A stretch of DNA of 64,000 nucleotides from Rhizobium johnstonii 3841. GTDB lineage: Bacteria; Pseudomonadota; Alphaproteobacteria; Rhizobiales; Rhizobiaceae. Position numbers and translations under genes: made by a program. The stretch is from the NCBI RefSeq assembly GCF_000009265.1, contig NC_008378.1, positions 806,001 to 870,000 of the forward strand, given 5' to 3'. Shown piece after piece: positions 55,254-64,000 of this stretch (positions within the stretch are counted from its first letter, which is position 1; each line of letters opens with the position of its first letter). A model generated the notes under the pieces. It saw only the letters and a program-made list of their open reading frames with translations, was not told the DNA's origin and ran no database searches.

Positions 55254-55946
55254 CTATCGCGGGCCGACCTGGCGCATTTGCGTGGGCAGCGTTTCCCAGG
55301 CCCGGATCAGTTCGCCGATGGAGGCCGCCTCCATCTTGTGCATGACATTGCTGCGATGCAGCTTGACCGTCACTTCGCTGATGCCGAGGTCGAAGGCGAT
55401 CTGCTTGTTGAGGCGGCCGCGCGCCACTTCATGCAGGACCTCGCGCTCGCGCTGCGTCAGTGTCTCCAGGCGCTTGATATTGCGCTCGGCGATCGCGGCT
55501 TCCGCCCGTCGCTCGGCATCCATCGCAATGCCGGCAGTCACGGCGTCGAGCAGGGTCTGGTCTCGCACCGGTTTGGTGAGAAAATCCACGGCACCGGCCT
55601 TCATCGCCTGGACGGTCATCGGGATGTCGCCATGCCCGGTCAGGAAGATGATCGGCTTGGAAATGCCGTTTTCGGCCAGATGGCTCTGCAGGTGAAGGCC
55701 GCTTGCGCCTGGCATGCGCACGTCGAGGATCAGGCAGCCGGGGCTATCCAGTATATCGGCGTCAAGCAATTCTCGGGTCGAAGCAAAACTGGTCGACTGG
55801 AAACCCGCCGACTGGATCAGCTCCGACAGCGCTTCGCGGACCGATGCGTCGTCGTCGACGATAATGACAAGCGGCCGGTTGTCTTCATAACTGCATTGCA
55901 ATGATAACGGCGCCGATCTCCGCAGCAACGGCTGGTCAACTCTCAT
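55254..55946 (-). CDS. FixJ-type response regulator, third of the set
   Basis: A 230-residue response regulator with a receiver domain (DDD near residue 33, phosphoacceptor Asp in LILDVRMPGASG, then TGHGDIPMTVQAMKAGAVDF and LTKP) and a LuxR HTH (LTQREREVLHEVARGRLNKQ). It carries a short N-terminal extension (about 25 residues) before the receiver. ATG 55946 has GGAGG five bases upstream; the frame to 56009 is not needed. It is last in an operon of one kinase and three regulators. Confidence 0.93.
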   Translation of the reverse strand: MRVDQPLLRRSAPLSLQCSYEDNRPLVIIVDDDASVREALSELIQSAGFQSTSFASTRELLDADILDSPGCLILDVRMPGASGLHLQSHLAENGISKPIIFLTGHGDIPMTVQAMKAGAVDFLTKPVRDQTLLDAVTAGIAMDAERRAEAAIAERNIKRLETLTQREREVLHEVARGRLNKQIAFDLGISEVTVKLHRSNVMHKMEAASIGELIRAWETLPTQMRQVGPR

Positions 55947-55947
55947 G

Positions 55948-56325
55948 TCAGCCTCCATCTGTCGATTTATGCAAAGCGTTGGCAATGGCCGCCAGCAGGG
56001 CCTGGGCATCGAAGGGCTTGCGGAAAAATCCGCTTGCGCCTTGAGCGCGTCCCTGATCGGCTATCTCGTGGCGGCCCGTGATCATGAATACCGGCAGCTC
56101 CGGACGCGACTTCCTCACCAGGTCACGAAGTTCGAAGCCGTCGATACCAGGCATTCCGATATCGGTGATGAGCAGGTCGAGGTCCGACAGCCCGTTGACG
56201 AGCAGCGAGCCCGCCGATGAGAAACTGCGGGCCACATAACCCGCAGATTCCAGAAGGTCGCCCATCGATTCAAGCAACCTTGGATCGTCATCGACAATTG
56301 CCACGACGTGTCTTGTCTTGTTCAT
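55948..56325 (-). CDS. Stand-alone receiver domain protein
   Basis: A 125-residue CheY-like receiver without output domain (VAIVDDDPRLLESMGDLLES, phosphoacceptor in LLITDIGMPGIDG, FRKPFDAQ with the conserved Lys). It probably acts as a phosphate sink or relay partner within the operon. Spacing to its neighbours is two to four bases. The FixJ-type genes on each side flank it. Confidence 0.93.
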   Translation of the reverse strand: MNKTRHVVAIVDDDPRLLESMGDLLESAGYVARSFSSAGSLLVNGLSDLDLLITDIGMPGIDGFELRDLVRKSRPELPVFMITGRHEIADQGRAQGASGFFRKPFDAQALLAAIANALHKSTDGG

Positions 56326-56328
56326 GTT

Positions 56329-56970
56329 TCAATTCCCTCCCACTCGGCGCGAGTGGGTTATCGGTATTTCCAATCTCTCCGCGATCCGCACCAGATCGGC
56401 GAGCGATGCCGCGGCCATTTTCTGCATTACGTTTCTTCTGTGGATCTGCAGCGTCACTTCGCTGATCCCCAATTCGGCTGCGGCCTGCTTGTTGAGAAGA
56501 CCGCTGACGACCAGCGGCAGCACCTCGCGCTCGCGCGGCGTCAGGTCGAGATAGTGTTGTCTCAGCACGTCGATCTCGGCGCGCTCGGCTCTCTTTTCCC
56601 GATCCTGAGCAATCGCCGCGTGGATTGCCGCCATGAGATTCGCATCGCTGAACGGCTTGGTCAGGAAGTCCACCGCGCCATGCTTGATCGCACGCACGGA
56701 GGAGGGAATGTCGCCGTGTCCCGTAATGAAGACGATCGGCGGATGATCCCTGTCGGCGATCTGCCTCTGCAGATCGAGGCCGTTGATGTCAGGCAGCTCG
56801 ATATCCAGCACGAGGCAGGCGGGCACGTCCGGCTTGTCCGCTCTCACGTAGTCGCAGGCCGATTCGAAGGCGATGGCATTCATGCCGTGCGAGTCCAGCA
56901 GTTCGCCGAGCGCTTCCCGGATACGTTCATCGTCGTCGACGATGAAGACGATATGGTCGTCGGCCGTCAT
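56329..56970 (-). CDS. FixJ-type response regulator, first of the set
   Basis: A 213-residue response regulator. Receiver: VFIVDDDERIREALGELLDS, Asp in LVLDIELPDINGL, then TGHGDIPSSVRAIKHGAVDF. Output: LuxR HTH with LTPREREVLPLVVSGLLNKQ and AAAELGISEVTLQIHRRNVM. It is closely similar to the regulator at 55254, probably a duplication. ATG 56970 overlaps the kinase stop by four bases, so it is the cognate regulator by position. Confidence 0.93.
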   Translation of the reverse strand: MTADDHIVFIVDDDERIREALGELLDSHGMNAIAFESACDYVRADKPDVPACLVLDIELPDINGLDLQRQIADRDHPPIVFITGHGDIPSSVRAIKHGAVDFLTKPFSDANLMAAIHAAIAQDREKRAERAEIDVLRQHYLDLTPREREVLPLVVSGLLNKQAAAELGISEVTLQIHRRNVMQKMAAASLADLVRIAERLEIPITHSRRVGGN

Positions 56971-59900
56971 GGCGCCGCCTTCGTTTCAATAGGCAATGTG
57001 AAGATCAACGTCGCTCCGCAAGGATTGTTCTTCTCGGCCCACAATCGTCCGCCGTGCAGTTCGACGATCGAGCGGCAGATGGCCAGCCCCATGCCCATGC
57101 CGTTTTCCTTGGTCGTAAAGAACGGCTCGAACATCTTTTCGGGAAAATCGATGCCCTGGCCGCGATCGCTGATCTCGGTCTGGAGGATATTCCCGATCTG
57201 GCGTACGCGGATTTCGATGACCCTGTCGCCTGTCGTGGCGTCCATTGCCTCGATGCCGTTGCGGATGAGATTGATCAGAACCTGCTGGATCTGAACGCGG
57301 TCGATTGAGACGAGCGGAAGGGTGGCATCGACCTCCACCTCCATCCGAACGTGACGACGCCAGGCCTCGTCGGTCATGAGGTTGCGCGCTTCATTGACGA
57401 TGCCGGAGAGCGTCGATGGGATCCTCCTATCTGCGGATTGCTTGAACAGAGCGCGAATGCGGCTGACGACATCCGCCGCCGAGTTGGCATCCCGGATGAT
57501 GCGCTCGACCGTCCTCTGTGCCCGCTCCATATTCGGCGGCTCGGCCATGAGCCAGCGCTGGCAGGCGTGTGAGTTGGCCACGACGGCCGCAAGCGGCTGG
57601 TTCACCTCGTGCGCGATGGAGGCTGAAAGCTCCGCCAGGCTCGCCACCTGGCTCGCCCGTGCAAGACCCTCTCGCGCTCGACGCAGATCTTCCTCCGCGT
57701 GAACCTCACCGTCGATATCAAGGCAGATGACATTCCACTGGACGATGACGCCTTCGGCATTGCGCATCGGTGCCGCACGCGTCTCGACCCAGCGATATTC
57801 ACCATCATGGCGCCGCAGACGGTGCCTACGCGCATAGGGCTCGCCAGTGGACAATGAACGGGCATAGTTTTCTTTGACCCCTGCCACATCGTCGGGATGA
57901 ACACCGGCATCGAGTGTGCCGTCCAGCCGGGTTTTGCCCGTTCCATCCAACTCTTCGAGATTATAACCGAGGAAGTCGCGCAGTTGCTGGCTGCGATAGA
58001 TCGGTTCTCCATCAGGTGCTGCGCAATCGATCATTGCCGGCAGCGTTTCAACGAGCTGCCAGAGCGATCGTTCTCTCTCTCGCAGTGCCTCCTCGACACG
58101 CAGTTGATCGTCGATGTCATGAGACAGACCATACCATTGGACGATCCGGCCGCTCTGATCCCGCAGCGGCTCCGCGCTGCCTTTCACCCAGCGGTAGACG
58201 CCATCGGCGCGCCGCAGGCGATATTGGCTGGAGAAACGCTGCCCGGTGGCGAAGGAATGGTTGAGCGCTTGCTCGAGGCCGGCTGCATCGTCGGGATGGA
58301 CGGCGGCCTCGATGAGCGCCGCCAGCCGGCTGACACCCGGCTTTTCCGTATCGGCAATGTCGAGACCCAAAAAATCGATCAGGCGCTGATTGAAGAAGGT
58401 TGGAGCGCCTTCCGGATCGAGCCGCCAGAGCAGGCTCGGGACCATGTCCACGAGTTGGGAAAGCTCCCGTTCCCGGTCGCGTAGCGCTTCCTGCGCGCGC
58501 ATCTCGTCGTCGATGTCGACGGAGATGACATACCATTGCATGATAGCGCCGCTTTGATCGCGCAGCGGCTCGGCTCGGCCATCGACCCAGCGATAGGCTC
58601 CGTCGAAACGGCGCATGCGATATTTTATCGAGAAGGGATCGCCGCTGGTGAGGGAATGATGAACCGTCTCCAGCAACCTCGATGCGTCATCGGGATGGAC
58701 GAGGGTGTGAATGACCGAGGAGAGGCGGCTCATGCCAGGCTTGTCCATATCGCCCACATCGAGACCGAAAAAGTCGATCAGGCGCTTGTTGAAGAAGACC
58801 GGCTCGCCTTCCGGCGTCAGGCGCCTGATCTGGACCGGGACCATGTCCACGAGCTGCGACAGCTCGCGTTCGCGGTCGCGCAACGCCTCCAGCGCGCGCA
58901 CCTCCTCGTCGATATCGAGGGAGACGCCGTACCATTGCACGACCGTTCCGTCGTCATCGCGTCGCGGCTCCACCCTGCATTCGGCCCAGCGGTAGACGCC
59001 ATCTTTTTCAAGCCAGCGAAACCGCATGACGGAGCCGCCGCCGATTTCGAAACAATTGCGTAGCGTGCGCTGCACGTCGGGCGCATCCTCGGGATGAATC
59101 AGCTGCTGCAGCAACTCGTCGATACGCGGTTCGGCCCGCGCGTCGAAATTGGCGATGACGGCGCGGAAATGATCCTGGTAGCGTTTGTTGAAGTAGGTCG
59201 ATCCGCCTGTCGGTTCCACGCTCCATATTCGGACCGGCACGGCGTCGATCATCTGCAGAAGCTGTTTTTCGCTCCGCCGGATGGCCTCTTCGGCACGCAT
59301 CTGATCGTCGATATCATGACAAAGGCCGTACCACTGGACGATCTTTCCGGCCTGATCGCGCATCGGCTCGGCTCGGCTCGACATCCAGCGATAGAGACCA
59401 TCGGCGCGCCGCAGCCGATACCGCATGACGAAGCTCTCGCCGGTGGCGAGGCAATGGCGAAGGGCGTCCCTGAAACCGGCTGTATCATCGGGATGAACGG
59501 TGGCCTGCAGGACCGCCTCCAGCCGGCTCATGCCTGGCCTGTCCGAGTCCGCCACGTCAAGACCGAGGAAATCGACCATCCGCCTATTGAAGAAGGTCGG
59601 CTCGCCCTCGGGTGTCAGACGCCAGACATGGCTTGGAACCATGTCCACGAGTTGCGAGAGTTCCCGTTCCCGGTCGCGTAACGTCTCCACGTTCTGGCGC
59701 AATGTGAGCACTGCCAGCTGGTGCTGTCGGGATATGGCGGCGACAATCAGCGCCGAAAATGCCGAGATGGCCAGAAACAGCTGCAGCATGATCTGATTGT
59801 GTTTCTGGGATTCGGGATCACCGGCAAACTGGCTGGCGCCTGTTATCGTGAATACCGCCGTGATCAGAGCAAGCAGAGCGAGCGATACCGCGGCGCCCTT

Positions 59901-60689
59901 GAACTCGAAGCGGACCGCGGCCCAAAGAAGAGGGGGCATGATGATATAGGCAAAAGGAAGGTAGCCGCTCAGTGAAAGAGCCGCGACACCGAGAAAGATC
60001 AGCCCCAGGACGCAGGCTTCCACCCATTGCGCGGCCGAGAACTGCGTCTTGCTGCGCCAGCTGTGAAAGAGGACCAACGCCAGCGGCGAAACGATGAGGA
60101 CACCGGTTGCGTCTCCGATCCACCATAGCGGCCAGGCCGTCGCAAAGGATTGCGATTGGATCGCGAACCAGGCAAGCGTGGCACTTCCCACGGTCGCGCT
60201 CACGATCGGTGCAATTCCGGCAGCCAGGATGACAAATGTGAGAACTTCCTGCAGAGTTTCCAGCTGACCCGGGTGCTTCAAGGTCCGGTTGACCAGCCAT
60301 GCCGCGACCATTGCTCCAAGAGCGTTGCCGGCATAGATCAGGAAGGCCGCGGGCACGGGGCTGGAGAACCACAGGAAATTGCTGAACATCTCTGCCAGGC
60401 AGCCCGCCAGGATCCACCATGGCCAGCTGCGCCTGGAGGCGAGGATGAGGGTCGCGACGAAAAGCCCGCCCGGAGGCCAGATGGAAATACCCGTTCCCGG
60501 CACGATTGCCAGCGACTGAGCGAAGCCGCAGGCGAGTACATAGGCGAGGAAGAAAAGCCCCAGATGCAGGAGCTGGGGACGGTGCGACCAGACGCTCAGC
60601 ATCAACTGCTCCTGCCGGACAGAGAGAACCGGGGGATCGTCAGCATTTCCTGCAGCAGTCGTTCTCGATTTTGGGGCTGGCGAGCTCAT
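56967..60689 (-). CDS. MASE1 membrane histidine kinase with five PAS domains
   Basis: A 1240-residue kinase. Residues about 40-320 form a MASE1-like membrane sensor with about eight helices (FGSISIWPPGGL-type signature). Five PAS_3-like domains follow at about 345-470, 475-600, 603-730, 733-860 and 862-990, each ending in a VQWYG-type PAC strand and DID helix. The HisKA domain has the H-box SIAHEVNQPLAAVVAN. The ATPase has LINLIRNGIEAM (N box), DRGQGI (G1) and GMGMGLAI (G2). ATG 60689 is chosen since the upstream extension is unsupported. The closely related linkers (RDRERELSQLVDMVP) point to recent PAS duplication. The signal is unknown. Confidence 0.93.
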   Translation of the reverse strand: MSSPAPKSRTTAAGNADDPPVLSVRQEQLMLSVWSHRPQLLHLGLFFLAYVLACGFAQSLAIVPGTGISIWPPGGLFVATLILASRRSWPWWILAGCLAEMFSNFLWFSSPVPAAFLIYAGNALGAMVAAWLVNRTLKHPGQLETLQEVLTFVILAAGIAPIVSATVGSATLAWFAIQSQSFATAWPLWWIGDATGVLIVSPLALVLFHSWRSKTQFSAAQWVEACVLGLIFLGVAALSLSGYLPFAYIIMPPLLWAAVRFEFKGAAVSLALLALITAVFTITGASQFAGDPESQKHNQIMLQLFLAISAFSALIVAAISRQHQLAVLTLRQNVETLRDRERELSQLVDMVPSHVWRLTPEGEPTFFNRRMVDFLGLDVADSDRPGMSRLEAVLQATVHPDDTAGFRDALRHCLATGESFVMRYRLRRADGLYRWMSSRAEPMRDQAGKIVQWYGLCHDIDDQMRAEEAIRRSEKQLLQMIDAVPVRIWSVEPTGGSTYFNKRYQDHFRAVIANFDARAEPRIDELLQQLIHPEDAPDVQRTLRNCFEIGGGSVMRFRWLEKDGVYRWAECRVEPRRDDDGTVVQWYGVSLDIDEEVRALEALRDRERELSQLVDMVPVQIRRLTPEGEPVFFNKRLIDFFGLDVGDMDKPGMSRLSSVIHTLVHPDDASRLLETVHHSLTSGDPFSIKYRMRRFDGAYRWVDGRAEPLRDQSGAIMQWYVISVDIDDEMRAQEALRDRERELSQLVDMVPSLLWRLDPEGAPTFFNQRLIDFLGLDIADTEKPGVSRLAALIEAAVHPDDAAGLEQALNHSFATGQRFSSQYRLRRADGVYRWVKGSAEPLRDQSGRIVQWYGLSHDIDDQLRVEEALRERERSLWQLVETLPAMIDCAAPDGEPIYRSQQLRDFLGYNLEELDGTGKTRLDGTLDAGVHPDDVAGVKENYARSLSTGEPYARRHRLRRHDGEYRWVETRAAPMRNAEGVIVQWNVICLDIDGEVHAEEDLRRAREGLARASQVASLAELSASIAHEVNQPLAAVVANSHACQRWLMAEPPNMERAQRTVERIIRDANSAADVVSRIRALFKQSADRRIPSTLSGIVNEARNLMTDEAWRRHVRMEVEVDATLPLVSIDRVQIQQVLINLIRNGIEAMDATTGDRVIEIRVRQIGNILQTEISDRGQGIDFPEKMFEPFFTTKENGMGMGLAICRSIVELHGGRLWAEKNNPCGATLIFTLPIETKAAP

Positions 60690-60953
60690 GTTACAAAGCG
60701 TAATCCCGCCGCACCACAACCGCAACTCATGGAAACCCATGCATTGCGCGGAAATGTAGCCGGAATGTTCGGGCGAACGACGGATCTGAAGACTGTTCAG
60801 TTTTCCCGATGGCGCATCCTAGACTTCAGGCTGGTTCCGCTATGCCCAACGGCTAGGGCGCCAGACCTCAGGCACGATGGAAGGCGTCCGGCTTTCCGGT
60901 CATTGTCGATCCGCGTGAGGCATTGCAGAAGACATGCAGCAGAGGATGCCGAT

Positions 60954-61706
60954 ATGAAAGTCACGGTTGTGGGAGCAAGCGGTCTCATCGGAACGCGGCT
61001 CAGCGAGAAGTTGCGCCGATCGGGCCACGACGTCGCGGCCGCATCATTGTCGCTTGGCGTCGACACGGTTACCGGCAAGGGACTGGACGTGGTGATGGCG
61101 GGAACCGAAGTCGTTGTGGACGTGACGAATGCCGCATCGTTTGGTGACAGTTCGGCGTTCGATTTCTTCAAGGCGTCGACGAAGAACTTGCTCGCAGCTG
61201 CGGCGGAAGCCGGCATCAGGCACTATCTCGCACTCTCGGTCGTTGGCACGCCGCACCTCGTGGAGAGTGACTATTTTCGCGCGAAAATGGTGCAGGAAAA
61301 TCTCATCCGGGCTTCAGGCCGACCCTATACGATCCTCCGCTCCACGCAATTTTACGAGTTCATAAACGGGTTGATCGACATCGGGGCTGAAGGCAATGTC
61401 TTTCGGTTGCCATCGGCCTTCATGAGGCCGGTCGCAGCCGGGGATGTCGCCGCATTCCTGGCGGAACTGGCAGCCGGCGCTCCTTCGGGCGATGTCGTCG
61501 AAATCGGCGGCCCGGAGCAGTTCGGCATCGATGAAATCGCCCGGATCTATCTCGCCGCGAACGAAGACGAACGGCAGGTGATAACCGATCAATCCACGTC
61601 GTATTTCGGAGTCGAACTGACCGACGACGCCCTCATTCCCGGCGCCGGTGCGCGCATGGCGCGACAGACGCTTTCCGACTGGCTCAACCAATCGATGGGG
61701 GAGTAG
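60954..61706 (+). CDS. NmrA-like NAD(P)-binding protein
   Basis: A 250-residue atypical SDR of the NmrA/NAD(P)H-binding group. It opens with MKVTVVGASGLIGTRLSEKL, a Rossmann motif GASGLIG, then HYLALSVVGTPHLVESDYFR and YTILRSTQFYEF; the active-site YxxxK of classic SDRs is not conserved, so it may be a sensor or reductase. AGAGGATGCCGAT precedes ATG 60954. The longer frame from 60150 overlaps the kinase and is rejected. Divergent from the kinase across 264 bp. Confidence 0.88.
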   Translation: MKVTVVGASGLIGTRLSEKLRRSGHDVAAASLSLGVDTVTGKGLDVVMAGTEVVVDVTNAASFGDSSAFDFFKASTKNLLAAAAEAGIRHYLALSVVGTPHLVESDYFRAKMVQENLIRASGRPYTILRSTQFYEFINGLIDIGAEGNVFRLPSAFMRPVAAGDVAAFLAELAAGAPSGDVVEIGGPEQFGIDEIARIYLAANEDERQVITDQSTSYFGVELTDDALIPGAGARMARQTLSDWLNQSMGE

Positions 61707-62437
61707 GCCGTGCGGCTTTTCTTCCGGCCGGTTGGAGACTTAAGATCGACCCGCCACAGAACGTTCATCTGGCTGCGATTAGAACCCTCAAAGGCTCACC
61801 GCAATCTTTGAATAGAGATGAACGGGGGTTCAAGGCTTGCCTCCTGAAAGATTGGCGGCGGGTACAATAATGAGCGAGCATATTCCGTGTCGGTTGAGCA
61901 GCGTTTAACCCAGCCGCCTAGATCAGTGCTTCGGGGATGCCCCAAGGTTGACAAAAAGACATCCATTGCCGATCTCTATCTGGGTCAGAAGGTCGGCCCT
62001 TACCTCTTCGCCAACAACCGCTTTTATGTGCCGCCACTTTTGGCTCTTCGGATGTGCGGGCACCGGTACGCCCTCTCGCAAGAACAGCGTCACTTCAGGA
62101 GCTTCATCTGATTTGTAGATGCAAATTCTCACCGGCTCACATCCCTGTTGACAGCAAATATTGTGCACTGCAAAACAAGGGATGGCAAACATTCATTTGC
62201 CGGGTAAGTCAACGTTGGGCCGGTGTAGACCCGTGATCGTGAGGCGCACCCTGCCGCCCGATGCTGAGGCCGGCGGAAGGTCGAGGGGCGCGACGCCGGA
62301 GGTTCGGATGTTTTCACCTAAGTCGCCGGGGTTCATCACTCGAAGCATTCAAGAAACCTTTATGAAGCTCAGGGTTGAACTAGTCGCACCCCGCTCCAAA
62401 TCCCGTCGGCAGCAGTCGAAAAGGAGGGGAGGCGCAC
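61707..62437. other. Long gene-poor interval
   Basis: This 731-bp stretch contains one possible small minus-strand gene (61923-62132, separate entry). TTGACA at 62148-62153 is a possible plus-strand -35 without a convincing -10. I see no long repeat or RNA gene in it. Confidence 0.35.
61923..62132 (-). CDS. Possible small protein of unknown function
   Basis: A 69-residue reading frame from GTG 62132. It reads RICIYKSDEAPEVTLFLREG then VPVPAHPKSQKWRHIKAVVG, which has sensible protein composition and is not a shadow of another gene. Proteins of this size and kind occur in rhizobia, from memory, but I cannot name a family. The open frame extends to 62192 (ATG), but its start lacks a good ribosome site. 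AGGGA lies about ten bases before GTG. Confidence 0.35.
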   Translation of the reverse strand: MRICIYKSDEAPEVTLFLREGVPVPAHPKSQKWRHIKAVVGEEVRADLLTQIEIGNGCLFVNLGASPKH

Positions 62438-63751
62438 ATGGGCAACGCACAGATCGATCGGGTCGGTCGGGTGAGATCAGGCTTGGGTTTCATTCTCGTC
62501 CTCGTTTCCCTGCTGTCCAGCCCTCAATCCTTCGCCGCACCCGCCGATATCGGCGGCTTGACGGTGATCCTGCCCGATGCCGCTTCCGGCTGGAGGAAAG
62601 CCGGCAAGGGCAATCTGTTCATGCTGCAGAAAGATTTTCCGGAAACGGAGGACGACAAGCGCGGCAATGCTCTAATTCAGATCACCAAGCCGCTCCCGGC
62701 AGCGCGCAGTTCCCTGCAGGCCGGCATGAAGACCTTCGTCGCGACGCTGCCCGACATGGCGAAGGAAGATATCCTGATCAAGCATTACGGGGTCACGGTG
62801 AACGGCTACGATATCCGCGTGGAAGAACGCTGCTGCGTTCATCAGAAGAACGTCAGTATCAGCCAGATCGTCGTCGGCATCGCCGGCGACAAGCGGCAGG
62901 CCTTTCTGCAGCTGGTGCTGCTGAATGTGAGCGGCGACAGAAGCAGTAGTGCCGAGGCCGATTTCGCAAGCCTCGTGCGCTCGGTGAGGCTTGATCCTTC
63001 CGACAAGGATTTCGATCTGGTGCCGGCGAGTGACGACGGCGGGCTGGACGGCGTCTTCACCCATCTCGATACCGGTCTCCGGCCGAACGTCTTCGGCGGT
63101 ATGGATTTCTATTCGGACAGCACGATCACCATGTTCGACCCGAAGGGGCTGTTCGGCACGGAGCTGCCGAAGGGCGGCCGGAGCATTGCCGAACATTGCA
63201 GGGACACCCCGACAGATTGCGGCCTCTACAAGCTTGCCGGCGGCGGGTTTTTCTTTTCCGCCGGGTCGATCGAAATGCGCAGCGTCACCTCCGCCTACGG
63301 CACGATCGAGATCGAGACGAAGACATTCTCGAAAAAAGGGGAGGACTTGATGATTGCCGACGCAGACTACCGCGCCGTGCCGCCATTTGATGAGGGCACG
63401 ACGCTCGACGGCGAATGGGTATCCACCTTCGCCTCGAGCGGGATGACGGCGACCTCATCGGGATCGGTGGCTTCCAGCCATACGCTGAGGCTTCATCGAA
63501 ACGGTACTTTCGAACGCACAGGCTGGTCGCGCGCCTCGATGACGAACGAAATTGGCGGATCGCAATCGGGCGTCACCACGTCAAGCAACCGGCCGGGCGC
63601 AAGCGGACGCTACAAGCTTTCGGGATACCGTATCGACCTGACCGATGCGAGCGGCAAGACGGAGACCATGAGCATATTCGAGCCGGACAAAGGTTCCGAC
63701 GGGCTTCTGGTGATCAACGGCAACAACTACCTGAAGGACGATGAGAAATAG
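62438..63751 (+). CDS. Exported protein of unknown function
   Basis: A 437-residue protein with a leader (SGLGFILVLVSLLSSPQSFA, then AP) after about 14 charged residues. The mature part has an N-terminal domain of about 170 residues (GGLTVILPDAASGWRKAGKG) and a C-terminal beta-rich domain with Ser-rich segments (SSGMTATSSGSVASSHTLRL) that repeats a GRYKLSGYRIDLTDASGK element. A C-C pair lies in VEERCCVHQKN. I do not recognise the family. AAAGGAGGGG lies about nine bases before ATG 62438. Likely periplasmic or surface. Confidence 0.8.
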   Translation: MGNAQIDRVGRVRSGLGFILVLVSLLSSPQSFAAPADIGGLTVILPDAASGWRKAGKGNLFMLQKDFPETEDDKRGNALIQITKPLPAARSSLQAGMKTFVATLPDMAKEDILIKHYGVTVNGYDIRVEERCCVHQKNVSISQIVVGIAGDKRQAFLQLVLLNVSGDRSSSAEADFASLVRSVRLDPSDKDFDLVPASDDGGLDGVFTHLDTGLRPNVFGGMDFYSDSTITMFDPKGLFGTELPKGGRSIAEHCRDTPTDCGLYKLAGGGFFFSAGSIEMRSVTSAYGTIEIETKTFSKKGEDLMIADADYRAVPPFDEGTTLDGEWVSTFASSGMTATSSGSVASSHTLRLHRNGTFERTGWSRASMTNEIGGSQSGVTTSSNRPGASGRYKLSGYRIDLTDASGKTETMSIFEPDKGSDGLLVINGNNYLKDDEK

Positions 63752-64000
63752 AGAGGAAGCGCCCAAGCTATTGATACATTAGGCTTATATAGCGACGCGG
63801 TTAACCTCCCGATCGGCTGGAAAGCCACCGTGGTTAGTCACTTCGAGTGATCGGCAATGCGCGAATCACTTGAAATCTGGCTCATGTCGCCAGCCGCCGC
63901 GATGGGCTGAAACGGGCGGTTTGGTTAAGCATTTGTAAATTGGTAACGAATCGAGGCATATAGTAACTGCGCAACTGAAGCGCTTTCGTTCAAAATTGCG
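63752..64000. other. Right-edge intergenic region
   Basis: No gene start is found. TCACT-TCG-AGTGA (63838-63850) is a perfect small hairpin, and the last 80 bases are AT-richer with TATAGT near 63959, suggesting a promoter for a gene beyond the window. Confidence 0.3.

Overview
The window looks like accessory DNA from a Rhizobium-type alphaproteobacterium (R. leguminosarum/etli group). Supporting signs are GC-rich codon use, a rhizobial double-palindrome intergenic element of the RIME type (52887-52999), a NolR-like ArsR regulator, FixJ-type response regulators and densely packed ABC-transporter operons for plant-derived compounds. I see no rRNA, tRNA, CRISPR array, transposase, phage gene or replication origin. 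Whether this is chromosome or megaplasmid cannot be decided from the sequence.

Layout. 1-5.3 kb: the 5' end of a phospholipase-D-like gene, a DUF763 gene, a small flavin-binding stress protein, an EamA transporter, and a LysR regulator divergent from a YeiH-type exporter. 5.4-16.1 kb: one plus-strand operon for uptake and breakdown of an unknown amino-acid-like, probably quaternary-amine, compound. It encodes a CoA-transferase, SDR, MaoC hydratase, HutC-like repressor, a histidine-ammonia-lyase homologue without the MIO triad, an OpuC-type ABC transporter, an ornithine-cyclodeaminase-like enzyme and a PhnD-like protein. A 14-bp HutC-type palindrome lies just before it. 16.2-27.8 kb: a nine-gene sugar or polyol operon (ribose-type ABC transporter, SorC regulator, aldo-keto reductase, GlpD/EryB-like dehydrogenase, DhnA-type aldolase, LyxK/EryA-like kinase, GMC oxidoreductase) behind a 16-bp palindrome.

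28.2-35.4 kb: unrelated single genes (cold-shock protein, exported and membrane proteins of unknown role, methyltransferase, large LAL-type LuxR regulator, alpha/beta hydrolase). 35.4-52.8 kb: a divergent sugar-acid cluster. Leftward run a GntR regulator, uronate dehydrogenase, SMP-30 lactonase, DapA-family dehydratase/aldolase and a five-gene peptide-type ABC transporter. Rightward run a second peptide-type transporter, with a Tat-exported binding protein and fused ATPases, and two enolase-superfamily dehydratases. Together these could carry out oxidative uronate/aldarate catabolism.

53-55 kb: two flavoenzymes of the quinone/nitro-reductase type and a NolR-like regulator. 55.2-60.7 kb: a signalling operon of one MASE1 histidine kinase with five PAS domains and three response regulators. 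60.9-64 kb: an NmrA-like NAD(P)-binding protein, a possible small protein and an exported protein of unknown function.

The most interesting locus is 5.4-16.1 kb. The lyase homologue lacks the Ala-Ser-Gly triad that forms the MIO electrophile and sits beside a quaternary-amine-type transporter. I infer a betaine lyase (ergothionase-like) that eliminates trimethylamine from an N-trimethylated aromatic amino acid, followed by CoA-dependent side-chain degradation.
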